64,000 nucleotides of DNA from Apiospora phragmitis (GCA_038363925.1 JAQQWL010000011.1:4526001-4590000), one strand, 5' to 3'; positions 13,311-25,442 are shown, counted from the stretch's first letter. Notes: generated by a model from the sequence alone, not told the origin. Numbers and translations are program-made.

Positions 13311-14800
13311 AGAGTTTTGATATAACGAAAAAATTCGCTATCGTTAAAAATTAGTCCCGATTTAAAAACCTTTATTAACTAAGCCTAAAAAAAAGACGAA
13401 GCTTATTAACGAAGGCGGAAAGGCTTAAAGGCCGAGGCGGACTCGAAATATTAATAAGCGATAATAATAAATAAAATGCTATGCTTTAATAAAAAAGTAT
13501 ATATCCTTAAATAAATATCGCTCCGAGCATAGTTATTATAAATATATCATAATAACCCTTTTAACAGTTACTTCGAGCGCGATCGTATAATAAAACTCTT
13601 CGAAAAAAAGTTTTATTAACCCGATCTATAAAAGAACATAGCTATATATATAAAGGCCTACGCTATATATTTCGGCTCTAAGGCGAAATACCACCGTCCG
13701 TATAATAAACTTACCTCGTTACCCCAGCTTAGCCGTCTAAAAAAAAAGTATAACATGAACTTTATTACAAGCTTACTTAACTCTTTTTATAAACGATAAT
13801 TCGTTAATACTATCCTCGTAATAATAAATCGATATAATAAGCTATCCTTTTTCTTCCCCGTATCAAAAATAATTAATACCGCTAAACTAGCATAACTATT
13901 CTATAAAAAGATCGAGTACTAATTTAACAGCTCAAAAAGGCTCCTTTTAAACAAGGGCTCAATTTTTACTAATAACTTCTAATTATAACTTTACTTCGAA
14001 AATAAAGTAAAACTAAGGCATTCGACAACATTTTACTTATAAATAAATGGCTAAACCGAAAAAATAAACTAAGTTCTTAAAATATACTTAAAATATTACG
14101 TAATAAAATACTCTAAATTATAACCGAATTTATTACATATAACATTTTACGTTATTAATTCTTTAATAAATTTAATAATAAGGCTATCGCTATTCGAAAC
14201 TATATACAATTATTAGCTAAACTTTCACATATTCGTTAAAAATAACTTTCTCGTAAAAAGGGTACGAATAACTAAAAATAAACTATTAAAACTATAAAAC
14301 CTACGAATAAAAATAAAAAAATATTAAAAAAAAATAATAAAATCTTAAACAAAACACTATAATTCCTACTATAAACTAATTATTTTTAAAATCGGATAAA
14401 TAATAAAGCTCTTTATTAAAAACTTAAAGGTTTAAAATAAGAAACTAGCCTTAAAATTCGTCGGTCCGTTCCGAGTTCTCGAACATATCGGGACGTTAGC
14501 GTACCGACTGGCCTTACCAGAGAAGTACTCCCGCCTTTACGATATATTGCTTATCTAATTATTAAAGCTATAAAAAGTAACATCCTCTAATACCCTGCCG
14601 ATACCGGAATTAAAGGATAACGAGGAGTAAGAAATAGAGGAGGTTAAAGAAAAAATATATCAAAAAGGGCAATAATACTATTTAATAAAATAAAAGGGTT
14701 AACCCGCCGAATATAATTAATAAAAACCGGCCGAGAACTTAATAAACGCCCTTATAAAAATAGCTTAATACGAAAAAAAGAACTAGGTTATATTATTAAT
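13311..14800 (+). mobile_element. Second Gypsy family: integrase and chromodomain remains
   Basis: Translation with stops shows a Gypsy integrase carboxy-terminal half. KKKYNMNFITSL near 13,750 is followed by INRYNKLSFFFPVSK, as in the DDE core region (VDRYSKLPFF). Later come LAYRLALPEKYSRLYDI at about 14,500-14,550 and a chromodomain, KGLTRRI/WPAEYNQW-like, at about 14,690-14,760. The sequence is clearly a different Gypsy family from that at 6,216-12,625. Everything upstream of the integrase is missing, because the segment begins immediately after LTR B. It probably belongs with LTR C. Confidence 0.75.
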
Positions 14801-14839
14801 TATAAAATAAAGAGGCAAGTCTTATAAATTATTATTATA

Positions 14840-15790
14840 AAAGTAAAACCGGCCCCGAAACCCTTACCATTTATTTATTTAATCAGTTTAAAAAAAGGCC
14901 GAAGCCGGACCTTAATAAAATTCGAACTTACTTACTTAAATAATAAAACTAGAAAATCTACGCCTTATTAATCGGCTACGGGGTTCGTATTACGTTAAGG
15001 AATTTATTTTATTATAAAAAAGAAACTAAAACGAAAACCTAACGGTATAACTATTTAGAACGCCAAGCCTAAAGAGCTTAACTCGTTTTTAAAATAAGTA
15101 ACCTAATTTTCGGCGATATCTTTATAAAAGGAGGCGAGAAATACGAAAGCTCGCTTTTTAATAAAACTAAAGGCTATATTTTAAGTAATAAAGCCGCGGT
15201 CGCGATAAAGGAGGCGTAATAAGACTATAATTTTAAAAGCGTCGGCCTCTTCTATAATTTAACGAAATATTAACGGAATAGGCCTATAATTAACGAGTAT
15301 AAGGTACTTACGGTATTAATATTAAAAAGGGCGAAACGTTTACGTAAAACGTTTTTTTTACGAAGCGTACTCTTAGTAATAAATAATTAAGCTTATTTAT
15401 TCGTAATACCACTATTAATAAAACGGGGTCGGGACTTAAAAGCTTACTATAAAAATCTTATTACCTTAATAAACTTCTTCGAGCCGGAAATTCCGAACTC
15501 GGCCTTATAACCCTTTATTACGCGGTAAAAAGAAACGACGAAACGGTATAAAATATTACCCGCACAGCGGCGGAGCTCGATAAAAAAATAAAGGCATTGT
15601 CATCGTTAACCTCTTAAAAATATTCCACTAAGCCTAAAAATACGATAACAACGATTTAGAAGTTTCCGACTAGCGCGTTAAAAAAACATAACGAAAAAAA
15701 GAAAAGATTTACTAGGCCTTAATATAATAAGTAAGTAAAAAATACTTAAAAAAACCCAGCGCTTCGAAAACAAAGTAATTAAAAAAAAGA
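14840..15790 (+). pseudogene. Extra ORF relic between Gypsy chromodomain and LTR C
   Basis: About 950 bp lie between the chromodomain and the polypurine tract (AAAAAAAAGAAAATAA) before LTR C. Plus-strand translation gives long protein-like runs broken by few stops, for example GGEKYESSLFNKTKGYILSN near 15,130 and SVLLVINN.AYLFVIPLLIK near 15,370, followed by a basic, polar tail near 15,550-15,700. I do not recognise a family. A Gypsy element normally ends soon after the chromodomain, so this is an additional ORF of unknown role or captured host sequence. Confidence 0.45.
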
Positions 15791-15796
15791 AAATAA

Positions 15797-16433
15797 TATT
15801 ACAACTTAACCTAATCATACGGCCAAAGCTTACAAATTACCGGGCCGGATTTATAATACCCCGCCTAGGCTATAATATTACGGCTACCGACCGCGCTACT
15901 AATTATACTAATATAAACGCGTTTATATTATAAAAGCGCACGGCGATCACGATAACGGTATCCCGAATAATAGCCGGCTGAACACGACCCTAAAGAGCAG
16001 CAAGAATAACGTCACGTGAGGGATCACGGGGATTATTAGAAACGGCGAAGTGAGCTAGTGATCCAACTAATAAAAAAATTACCCGAATTATTAAAATACG
16101 AGGATAAACTAAGTGATTCAACGGATTAATAAAAGAGAAAATTAAATATATAATAATAAACATTCCCTATATATTTTATATAAATACTCTTTATTTTAAT
16201 AATTAATTTAAATATTAATCTTAACTTATTAATAAAGTAAATAACCTTAATAACTCTATTATAAATACCTTTAAAATCTACGCCACTTAATTACCTCTAT
16301 TCTTACGAGCTATTACCTATTATATTAATAGAAGCGACTTCTACCGCACGTTTAAATATTCTCTCGTATTATTAACATAAACCCTAATACGTCTTACTAA
16401 GTTTCTTTTAAAACCCAGGTAACGTTCGTTACA
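15797..16433 (+). repeat. Gypsy LTR C (3' LTR position)
   Basis: 637 bp starting TATTACAACTTAACCT and ending CGTTCGTTACA, directly after a polypurine tract. It is less RIP-mutated than LTR A and aligns with it end to end (GTTACGGCTACCGACCGCG is shared). The flank immediately downstream, AAGGC, does not match the flank of LTR A (CTACG), so a simple A-C element with a 5-bp target duplication is not supported. Confidence 0.82.
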
Positions 16434-16435
16434 AA

Positions 16436-16970
16436 GGCGCTATAATATTTATAGCGAAATAAGTTATAATATATAAATATATAAAAAAGATATAAAATTA
16501 AATAACGAATTAAATAAAGAGTAATTTTAATTAATTTAAAATATTAAGGTTAAATAAATTCATATAAAAGTAATAAAGTATGAAAAATTAGCCGACTTAA
16601 TAATATAGCCGATTTAATAATAAACTACGTTATTACATTTCGCTTTAATATTTATAACTAGTTTAAATTAATTAAAAATAACGCTTAAACTTTTATAAAA
16701 AGCTTTTTAATAATTATATTAATAGTTTATTTTAATTTTAAAGTTTAAATTATAGTTAATAAGTTACTTAATTTAGTATTTATTCACGCGTTTATTACCG
16801 CGCAACTTTAAAAAAATTAATTATATCTTTTATATTAATAATATTAAGAGGTATATTTTAAATATTTAAATTAATTACATATTTATATTATAAATATCGA
16901 ATTTCGGATCGTAAAGATTAATTATAAATTTAATAATATAAAATAGCTTTAAAAATGTCGTATATTTTCG
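16436..16970 (+). repeat. Dispersed repeat copy next to LTR C
   Basis: The first 110 bp match the inner arms of the palindrome at 3691-3800. The part from about 16,590 matches the inverse of 4930-5480. It may represent the LTR or leader region of the third Gypsy family, whose pol follows. Inserted or duplicated order cannot be resolved by eye. Confidence 0.55.
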
Positions 16971-17149
16971 TAATAACTCTTTTACTTGTTAAATTTAAAA
17001 AGTTTTATGTCGCTTAACTTAGTAAAATAATTTATTCTTTTTAAAATAAGTTAAGTATTATAATCATAAAGTTTTTACGCGTGAAAAGTTAATTAAAGTT
17101 AAAAAGTAATAAAGGTTAATTATTTAATAATATAAATTATTTAATAATA

Positions 17150-19460
17150 AACCACGCTACTTATTATTTTTAATTAACGGTTTATAAAATAAATTATTAT
17201 ACGTTAAAACCTTTTTAATATTTTACTTTTTTAACGTATATAACTTTATTAATATTAATAAAAAGTAAAAAACTACGTGTTATATTAAATATAAATATTT
17301 TAAATATTAAGTTATATTAATTAATTTCATTAATATATTAAATAACTTCTAAGTTATAATTAATTATGTTTTATATAAATACTTGAATTAATTTATTTTA
17401 AAAATAAAAAGTAATATAAAAAATATATAAAGTTAGTATTTTAAAAGCTATAAAACATTAATTTATTAAATAACTAAAAACCGAGCTTTATTAATAAGTA
17501 ATTATATTTATATAAAACCTTTAAATATTTTAATAATTAAAAATAACCTACGCTTATAAATATTATAAAGATTAAGTTTTTCTTAAAATTAATTAATTAT
17601 TATCGAATTTTTATACTCGAATTTAAAAAAATAGTAATAGTTTTAATAAACCTAAAATAAAAAAAATTAAAAAGCTTCTTATAATATAAAAAAGCAAAGT
17701 TTTAACGAATTAATGTTTTATATAATTAACTTTATAAAATCGTTTAAAGTTAAAATTAACGTACTAAATTATATAATTAAAAATTAATTAAGTTAATAAG
17801 ATAATAAAAGAAGTTATACTTTATTAATTTTTTTAATAAGTTAAATAAATTAAAACTTAATTATTAAATTTATGATAAAAAGTTAATACTTATTATTAAA
17901 GCTTTCGAAAAATAAATATTTTATTTTAATAAAATAATAAAATTAATAAAGGTTTATATCAATTATTAATATTTTATAACGCTTATTATCCTTAAAGAGT
18001 TTAATAAATAATAAATATAATAATTTAAATTTCTTTTGAGATTTAATTTTATTATTATTTATTAAAAAAGTAGCGAGAATAATTACGTTAATATATTAAG
18101 CCGACGAATCGATTATTAAAAAAAAGTTTTACTTAAAATTAAAACTATTTTAATATATAATTAAAATAAAAACTTAATATTATTATTATATATTTAAACT
18201 TTATATTAAGTATTATTTTATAAAAAGTAAATAACGGCCTTAACTTTATTAATAAAGCACGAGACCACTTATTAAAAAATAACCTTATTTATTAAAGAAT
18301 CTTATAAACAAGTATATAAATATTAAATATATTTAAAACTTAAAAATAAATTATTAAATAATTTAAATTAATTATAATGAATAAATATAACTTTTATTAT
18401 AAAGTTAAAGCTATTAAACACTAGTTATATAAAATTTTATAATTAATTTTATTATTAAATTATATTTATTAAGAAACCTTTAATTATAACTAATTATAAT
18501 AATATTTTCATAATTATAAATAAGTTTATAAAATATACTTATTTTTTATTATATAAAAAGTTTAATAATATTAATAACTTAATTTATATATTTCTTTATA
18601 TTATTATTAATTAATTTAAGCTATTAAAACGATTATTTTTAATTGAAATAAATTATTTATCGTTAAGTTTAAAAAATAATTTATAATATAGCTCGACGTT
18701 AAATATAAACTATTTACAACTTATTATTTTAAATAAGTAAATTAAACTTTAAAGTAATACGTATATTATTATATTAATTATAAATAAAATAATTAGGTTT
18801 TATTATTACTTATAATATAATTTATTTATAATAATACGAATAATAAAACTACGCTTATTTCATTATTTTAAGTAAATTACGAGTATAATTTAAAAGTTAT
18901 TAAAAAACCCTTAAAAAAGAGTTAATATTAATCGCGACTATTTAAATCGAAAATTTAAAATGTTTTATACCGCTTTATAATAAAACCTTATCTTTTTTTA
19001 ATAATAAATAAATAAATACGCCGATTAAATTAAATTAAAAAGATTAATTTTTAAAAAGAAAAAAAGTTTACCTTTTATGATAAAATATTAAAATTAAATA
19101 ACTAAGCGAGAAATTAAACTTAAAAAAAATCGAATTCTTTAAAATTAAAAAACTATTTTAAAAACTAATTATTAATAATTATTATTTAAAATAATACTAT
19201 ATACTATATACTTTAAATCTTATTATTTAAGTTAGCTGTTAAAAATACTTCGATTAAAATATAATTAAAAGTTAACATAAATTAATATAAATATAAAATG
19301 AAAAGAGTTACTAATAAATAAAAAATAAAGCGAGGCCTTTAATACCTTATTTAAATAAAAATGTATTTATTAGAGAATAATATTTAAAAATTTAAAAAAC
19401 ATTTAAAGAATATTACTTAAAAACTTTATTAATTTAAAAAATAAAACTAAAACTAATTAA
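17150..19460 (+). mobile_element. Third Ty3/Gypsy pol relic
   Basis: The most heavily mutated Gypsy copy. Reverse transcriptase remains start at about 17,165 (FLINGL.NKLLYVKTF, compare LISELLDRLSGAKVF). Similarity continues through RNase H-like and integrase-like stretches that parallel the order seen at 9,400-11,700. Near the end (about 19,160-19,300) the sequence resembles the chromodomain-proximal part of the first element. No gag or flanking LTR pair was identified. A (TA)n run of about 22 bp lies at 19,561-19,582. Confidence 0.7.
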
Positions 19461-19790
19461 TAATATATAAAAAGAGGCTTATTTAAAAAAAGGTATTAAA
19501 TTTTAAATTAAAGTAATAAATATATAAATAAGTAAGTAATTAAAAATACTTTAAAAAATAATATATATATATATATATATATAAAACCTCTTATTATATT
19601 CAAAAGATTATTAAGTTAAAAAAATAAAATAAACATTAAAAAAACTAAAATAAAAGAGAATTATTTATTATATAAAGCTTTTTTAATTAATTAAAAATAA
19701 ATAAAAAGCTTATTAATTTATTAAATTAACTAAAGCCGAAAAGGCCCCCTTAATTAAACAGAGCTAAAAACGTTAAAAATGAGATAAAAA

Positions 19791-20311
19791 TTAAAATGTG
19801 TGCGAGCGCTATAACCACATTATTGCCAACTGTCAGCTGTACCAGGGGGGGGGGGTAAATTTGTTTTGAAGGGGGCCTCCATATCACCGATGGAATTCAA
19901 GGCAAGGAATTGAAATGCCTGTGCTCCAGTGGTAGCTGCAGCTACAGCTACAGGCGGTATGTACATAATTGAACTACCTTTTCGACCTCCACCTGCACTC
20001 TCCAGCTCGAGCGTCGGCGAGGGACTAAAACATGCACCGACTAAACCAACCGCGTCAAGCTTCAATCAAGCAATTTAATGCGGCCCAGTCTCGCGACTCT
20101 AGTAAATAAATTTGTCCAACGCTGATCTTTCAGCGCAACCCAATTACGCAGCTGAGGGTGGCCGTAGTCACCATTCTGATACCAGCGCATTTGATCCTTT
20201 TCTTTCGTATGCGGCAGAGCAGCACAATAACATAAACATCTTTTAGAGGTGTCCCGGCCTGTTGATCAAAACATCGTGTCGCCTAATAATCCATCCACAT
20301 CCGCATCCGCC
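19791..20311. other. Boundary and NUP85 upstream region
   Basis: First normal-composition DNA after the RIP block. It has a run of ten G at about 19,846-19,855 and a CAG/CTG-rich patch (GTAGCTGCAGCTACAGCTAC) at about 19,932-19,951. A CCAAT box (CAACCCAATTACG) lies at about 20,137. It probably holds the NUP85 promoter. No gene is seen. Confidence 0.5.
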
Positions 20312-23300
20312 ATGTCGTACCGATTGCCCGAGTCCAGCTCGCCCGCCACTCCAGAAAGGAAGCAGGCACACTACAATGGCGAGCACCCATCTACTACCCC
20401 GGCTGGTCAGCCACAGCCATCTCCGGCTCCTTCCTTCACGCCTATGGGCGAACCGTCGCCGTCCTATCTAACAAGTTCTATTGGAGCCATGGCAGGCAAG
20501 ATCAAGGCACCCAACTTCGGAAGACCAAATATCGGTGGCGCATCCAAGTCTCGCAGGACAGCCAATGTTCCCCTGGCCAGCTCTCTTCGAGGGAGTACGA
20601 CTAGCCGGCAACCATCAGGGCTCGGGAAGCATTCATATTCCGTGCTAGACGACCTGGAAGATTCCGACGAAGACGTCGACACTGCGGCGCCTGCCTCGCA
20701 GCCGGGCACTTTCGGTATGCATTTCGATTCCGATGACGACGAGGATGAAGACGAAGACCAGGAGGACGATATAATGGGCGCACAAGAAGACGAAGAATTC
20801 GACCAAGAGGAAGAGGAGGAAGAGGATGCCGATGGAGAAGACGACGACGTTGATGCAATGGTGGAAGATGAAGGCAACTACGACATCGAGGATGATTTGG
20901 TGAGGGAGATGGAGGCCACTGACTACAGCGGTAATTTCCTTGGGGGAGGAGATACCATGGACCTCTTGATGGGCACGCCCGCCGCAAACCAACGAATGCA
21001 GAAGGAGGCCGGTGACATCTTCCGTGCCTCGTCAATGCGATCCCTTTTCGGCCGGCGCAGGGACACCAAATACTCGGCTGTAGCCAAGGATCTCTTCAGT
21101 CAGCTTGGTCATGCCCGGATATCCGAACCCCATAGCCTCATTCTTCAAACCGAAGAGGTTATCGCCCGCCTGTACGACGAAGGTGTAGGCGCCGAAGATG
21201 ACACCGATAAGCTGGACATGACTCTGGCTGGAGCAGCAGACTACCTGGTCCGCGATGTATGGGAGCCTCACGCCAAGTTCCTCCCCAAGAGCAATGAAGA
21301 GCACGGTGCGACTATCGGCCCTGGGCCCAATTCGACCGCATTCGAAAAGGCCTCGTGGATAGCCGCCATGGTCTTTCGTATTCACCATGCACCCCCGAAG
21401 AGGATCAGTTTGGAGACTTCCAGCCAGTGACGTTGCCGCAGACACTCTTCGAATGGCAGCAGGAGTACCACAATCCCAGCGATGGCCAAGTGGACAGTAT
21501 CCTCGCCCACCGACCAAGTCCAGCATCACACGGCCTCTTTTGGCAAGCTATCTACATGTCTCTGATTCGTGGCGACATCAAAGCAGCCATCAAGTTGCTT
21601 CGCAATGCTGGGTGGAACCATGTCAGAAAGGGGACCCGCGGAGAACCCGCCTATACTGGTCAACCCTTGAGAAATATCGAGAAGGTCATTGAAGATGCCT
21701 GCCACATTATGGAGTTATGTCCAGCTGTTGCCGATTCTAATTGGGACATCCAAGAGAGCAACTGGACTTTGTTCCGCCTCAAGGCGACGGCAGCAAAGGA
21801 GAGCCTTGTCCAGTTCGCCGAGGGCAAGGACCAACCTCAGCCCTCTTCGGGCCGTTTTGCTGGCTCCGACTTTGGTGATTCCGGAGACGGCCATGGCGCC
21901 ATGGCAAGACTTGCCCGAAAGGCCCAGAGCCGCCTGCCGTGGGATGTTTACGAGTCGCTCCAATCACTCTACTCTATCCTAGTGGGCGACGTCGATGCCA
22001 TCACGGCAGGAGCTCAAGACTGGTGCGAGGCAACAATCGGTCTTTTCGGCTGGTGGGACGATGGCCATCACAACCGAAGATTGGGTTTGTCGCGATCCCA
22101 GTCTATCATGGGCGAGCCCTCGATGAAAGATGATGCGTTGGACCGGTTGGCACATTGTTTCCATGCAGCCATGGAATCGGACTTCCATTTCAACGGCCTC
22201 GATGCCGTCGAAGTGTGCATCTCTAGCGTCTTCGAAGGCAATATCGATGGTGTTGTCGGATTTCTGAGCGCATGGTCTCTGCCCGTAGCGTCTTCTGTTG
22301 CCGAAGTCGCTTCGTTGGGTCGCTGGTTACCTCCGCCTGAACCTCAGAACCTCATTTCCATGGATAATTTCGATGCAGATGATCTTGAGGTACTCGGCAT
22401 GAACCAGGGCATGGCCTCGGGAAACCAGGATGGTGTGAAGGACTCCACACTAGTTTCGTACGCGCGAGGTCTTAATGACATCAAGCAGCTTACGGGCTCG
22501 GTCAAGAAGAGAGGCGGCGTGGTGACCCGCGTCACTCGCGTTGGGTGGGAGATGGCCGTACAAATCGTCGGCCGAATGGACTCCCCCGAACGTTCGGAAG
22601 ACCTGGTAAACGACCTGTTACATGACATTCTTGAAAAAATCGAGCCCGACAGCCACGATACTGTGTATAAGATTTGGGCACTCCTTAATGATCTCGGCAT
22701 GATCAATTTTGCCGAAGATACGGCTGAGGTAAGTCTGATTCATATGCTTTTTGACCCAAGGGATTAGACTAATGAAACGTAGAAATATGGCGACGTGCTC
22801 AAGAAGGATACCTTCCGCTTCGGAGAGATGCTGTGGTACTACGCACTGGCCCATCGCCCTGGGAAGATTCGAGACGTGCTTAACGGCCTCATGTCGATTT
22901 CTCTAGCCGAGTCGACCATCTATCCACCTGACAGTGAGTTGGACGCCAGACTCAAGAGTCTACTCCAGGAACGCATTACGACACTAGAGCAATTTGCAAA
23001 GCAAGACTTGGAGGCAGCCGAGTTGTTGGGCAAGATGCTCAGTGGATATGCCACACTACGAAAATTCTACGAATTGCGAGACGGCAACGGCAAGAGCACA
23101 TCCGTGTCATTGGCACGCCGCCAACAAGCAGCCACCGCTTTGACCTTTGTCGTTGCCAGCGCTGATGACAATATCCGCGGTGGTCTCTACGACGATACGC
23201 GCGACGCTGTTGTCAGCGAGGATTTCATCCTTGCTTTACTGGGCGAAGCATCTGTATTCGTCAATCAAAACCCCACGGTGATCACTCTGGAGCAAATCGA

Positions 23301-23673
23301 TACCCTTCTCAAAGCCGTCGAGGATATCGAGACGGTCGGCTCAAGAGTATACGAGGCGGCGGATGCGTTTTTCCAGATTGTCTTATCGTCGGGTCAAGGG
23401 AAGGGATCCACGCCTGGCGATCTGATGAAGATGTCGAACTCGTCTCTCGGCGGCAGCTTCGTCATGACCGGCAGTTCGATGATGGCATCCCAATTGCACA
23501 AGTCGATACGGAACAGCGGGGTGCTTAAGGGACCCATCAAGAGGAGCTGGGACTGGCGGACGGAGGTGCTGGCGGCGAGCTCCTCGGCGGATATCCTGAA
23601 GACCATCCGGCTCGGTCTGACAAAAGACCTGGCCAATCTGTGGTTGGAGCAGGCGGACAGCATTATCTTGTGA
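20312..23673 (+). CDS. NUP85: Nucleoporin Nup85 (Y-complex), frameshifted
   Basis: Component of the Nup84/Y subcomplex of the nuclear pore scaffold. I chose the ATG at 20,312 (MSYRLPESSSPATPER) because fungal Nup85 proteins begin with a similar Ser/Pro-rich peptide and the context GCCATGTC is good. Residues 1-130 look disordered, about 138-193 are strongly acidic, and the rest is the helical Nup85 scaffold (LRNAGWNHVRKGTRGE, DWCEATIGLFGWWD, KMLSGYATLRKFYELRD). An intron of 54 nt lies at 22,729-22,782. The frame changes at the C5 run 21,392-21,396 (about residue 360). Homologous sequence continues without a gap, so one C seems to be missing. With that base the product is about 1,102 residues, normal for Sordariomycetes. 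No intron of suitable size and phase explains the shift. Confidence 0.9.
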
Positions 23674-24220
23674 GAATTGAGCCGGGGTTTTTGACGGCGG
23701 GGAAGGCGGGGGAGGAAGAGAGTGCGTTCTACGGCGTTAATGGCCTGCGTAAAAATATGTTCGGAATCATGTAATACCACACACCAATGGCTTCCGGCTG
23801 AGAACTCATTTGACACCAAGAATTGATCAACAACTTAAGCCCCTAACTCGGCCCTGGGGTCGGATGTTTGCTCGAGCTCATGCCTGACGCAGCGCTCTTC
23901 TGTCTGTTTAGAGGTGACGAGAAGCCAGGGTTCTCAATTCATCTATGTGGCTTTTTGAGATTTTCGTAGTATATCATGCCTCGTTGGCCGAACTACAGCA
24001 CACCGCTCAACAAGCCAGCCAACATCAAGGAATTCCGGCATGGATATGCAAGGGACAAATGGAGGATTACCTTGGGCTAACTGAACTAGTCTTGTTTTTG
24101 GTAGCCTATGAAGGGACCCCAGTCTAATGATATACACGTGTTGATCTATACATCCACACAGCGTCCTCTTCCTCGTTTCTCTCCTTGTTCCTCATAAGCT
24201 AATGGCGTGCTTTACGAAGC
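23674..24220. other. Convergent intergenic region NUP85/QCR8
   Basis: 3' flanks of two convergent genes. Nothing gene-like is visible, and the short open frames here lack recognisable content. Confidence 0.5.
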
Positions 24221-24953
24221 TTATTCTTCCTCGCCCAACTCATGGCGGCCCTGCTTGGAGTTCAGGTAGTGGTTTCTGCAGTTGTCCATTGTTAGTTGTC
24301 AGTGGTTTCTCCCTATCGTGAATGGTAGGGTGTTCTTGTGTGTATCCGTACCTCTCGATGGCCCAGTCCATGACGTAGTAGAAGAAGATCATAGGGGGAG
24401 CGACGTAGAGGACCTGGCCCTTGAATCGGCGCCAGCTGTTGAAGATGGCAGCGTGGGCGGTGCCGGCCAGGGGGTTCTGTCGGTTGGCGCTCAGGCCGTA
24501 GGTGATGATGCCGCGCTGCTTGGAGCCGCCTGTGAGATTCCATGTTGTCAGCCTTCCTGCATCCAGGGGCACACATCATAACATATGTTCTCCGTCCCGG
24601 TTCAGGTTCATTCCGGAGGCATGCTTTGCCAAAGACGTTGCCCGTCGTCTCTGTCTCCGTTTCGAAAAGAGAAAGTCGGGTTCGGGCCAATGGATCATCG
24701 TGGTAGTCGGAACGGCGAGCATCAAGGCGTATCGTTCATAGTCTGTCACTTACCGAAGTTACCCCAGCTACCAAGGTACCTATAGAAGTGAGGTTAGCCC
24801 ATGTCTGTTGGGTATGGATGTCATTGTCATGGATTGTGTGACATTGCCGAAGCAAAAGGCCTCAGGTGTTTTGGGCGAGGGTATTGCTTACTTTCCGTAC
24901 TTGCCGAGCGGGGCGTCGCCACCTCCGGCGCGGAGCATCTGAGTAGGCTTCAT
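24221..24953 (-). CDS. QCR8: Cytochrome b-c1 complex subunit 8
   Basis: Small ubiquinone-binding subunit of respiratory complex III in the inner mitochondrial membrane. Four exons on the minus strand, 24,953-24,892, 24,779-24,754, 24,529-24,352 and 24,275-24,221, join in frame to 106 residues, the usual size. The 26-nt second exon has GT/AG borders and supplies YLGSWGNF, which the family requires. The start MKPTQML and the block SWRRFKGQVLYVAPPMIFFY (one membrane segment, about residues 64-84) are typical, and the protein ends in an acidic GEEE tail. It is divergent from PHB1 with 489 bp between the two start codons, so shared control is possible. Confidence 0.93.
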
Positions 24954-25442
24954 TTTGTCGAGATTTGGTCAATTGACGTGCTGGGGAATCAATTGAGATA
25001 TGCAGTGTGTCGTGGAAAGCAGGAGGTTTGCGACGTCGAAAGTCGTCCCGACAAGGCGCGAATCCGAGAGAGCTTGAATCTATCCGAAAAGGGTTAGACT
25101 CTTTTGGGGGAGGGAGTCAAAGGTTGTTCCGACTCTGTTCGTTTTGTGAGAAGGACGGCTTCCAGTCAGCCAGTCAGTAACGCCCGAGCTTCTTGGGTTC
25201 TTCCGCTACGCCAGGCCTAAACAAGGTTAGCAGCTCCGGCTAGAACAGAAGCACTGACTGGTTCCATAGGCAGGCAATCCACCCATCATCGAAAGAGCTC
25301 CAGCTTCAGTTCCCCAGCTTCATTTTGAGAATTCGCCGGCAGCTGTAGGGGGAAAAAAAGATCGACAGCAGTGCATACTGAGCCGAAAGCGAACCAAAAT
25401 CGACTCTTAATCACATCCAGCCCCCGGCAACTTGTCGTCAAA
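24954..25442. promoter_or_regulatory. Divergent promoter region QCR8/PHB1
   Basis: 489 bp between two start codons facing away from each other. Both products act in the inner mitochondrial membrane. I see no certain activator motif, so the regulatory role is inferred from layout only. Confidence 0.45.

Larger units (their letters stand above)
1..19790. repeat. RIP-mutated AT-rich repeat block
   Basis: This block is overwhelmingly A+T. CpA and TpG dinucleotides are almost absent, TpA is very frequent, and most surviving C residues are in CpG. That is the known signature of repeat-induced point mutation in filamentous ascomycetes. No long open frame survives, but conceptual translation shows transposon proteins full of stop codons that look like CAG or CAA changed to TAG or TAA. 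The block ends abruptly at about 19,790, where normal composition starts 0.5 kb upstream of NUP85. Stretches not listed separately below (about 700-1290, 2060-2520, 4470-4930, 16,970-17,150 and 19,460-19,790) show nothing I can assign beyond AT-rich remnant. Confidence 0.93.

Noticed and set aside
19820..20065. Minus-strand open frame of 81 codons at the block boundary
   Set aside because: Low-complexity, Gly/Pro/Ala-rich translation over a G-run and CAG/CTG repeats, with no family resemblance.
20464..21035. Three antisense open frames inside NUP85
   Set aside because: They mirror the Asp/Glu-rich stretch of NUP85 and give poly-Ser or Arg/Pro runs, the usual shadow of GA-rich coding DNA.
22489..23673. 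NUP85 terminating at the in-frame stop near 22,767
   Set aside because: A GTAAGT donor at 22,729 and an AG at 22,782 give a 54-nt intron, and conserved Nup85 sequence continues after it.
24240..24741. Several overlapping open frames on both strands near QCR8
   Set aside because: The minus-strand ones include QCR8 exon 3 read through introns, and the plus-strand ones are its shadows.
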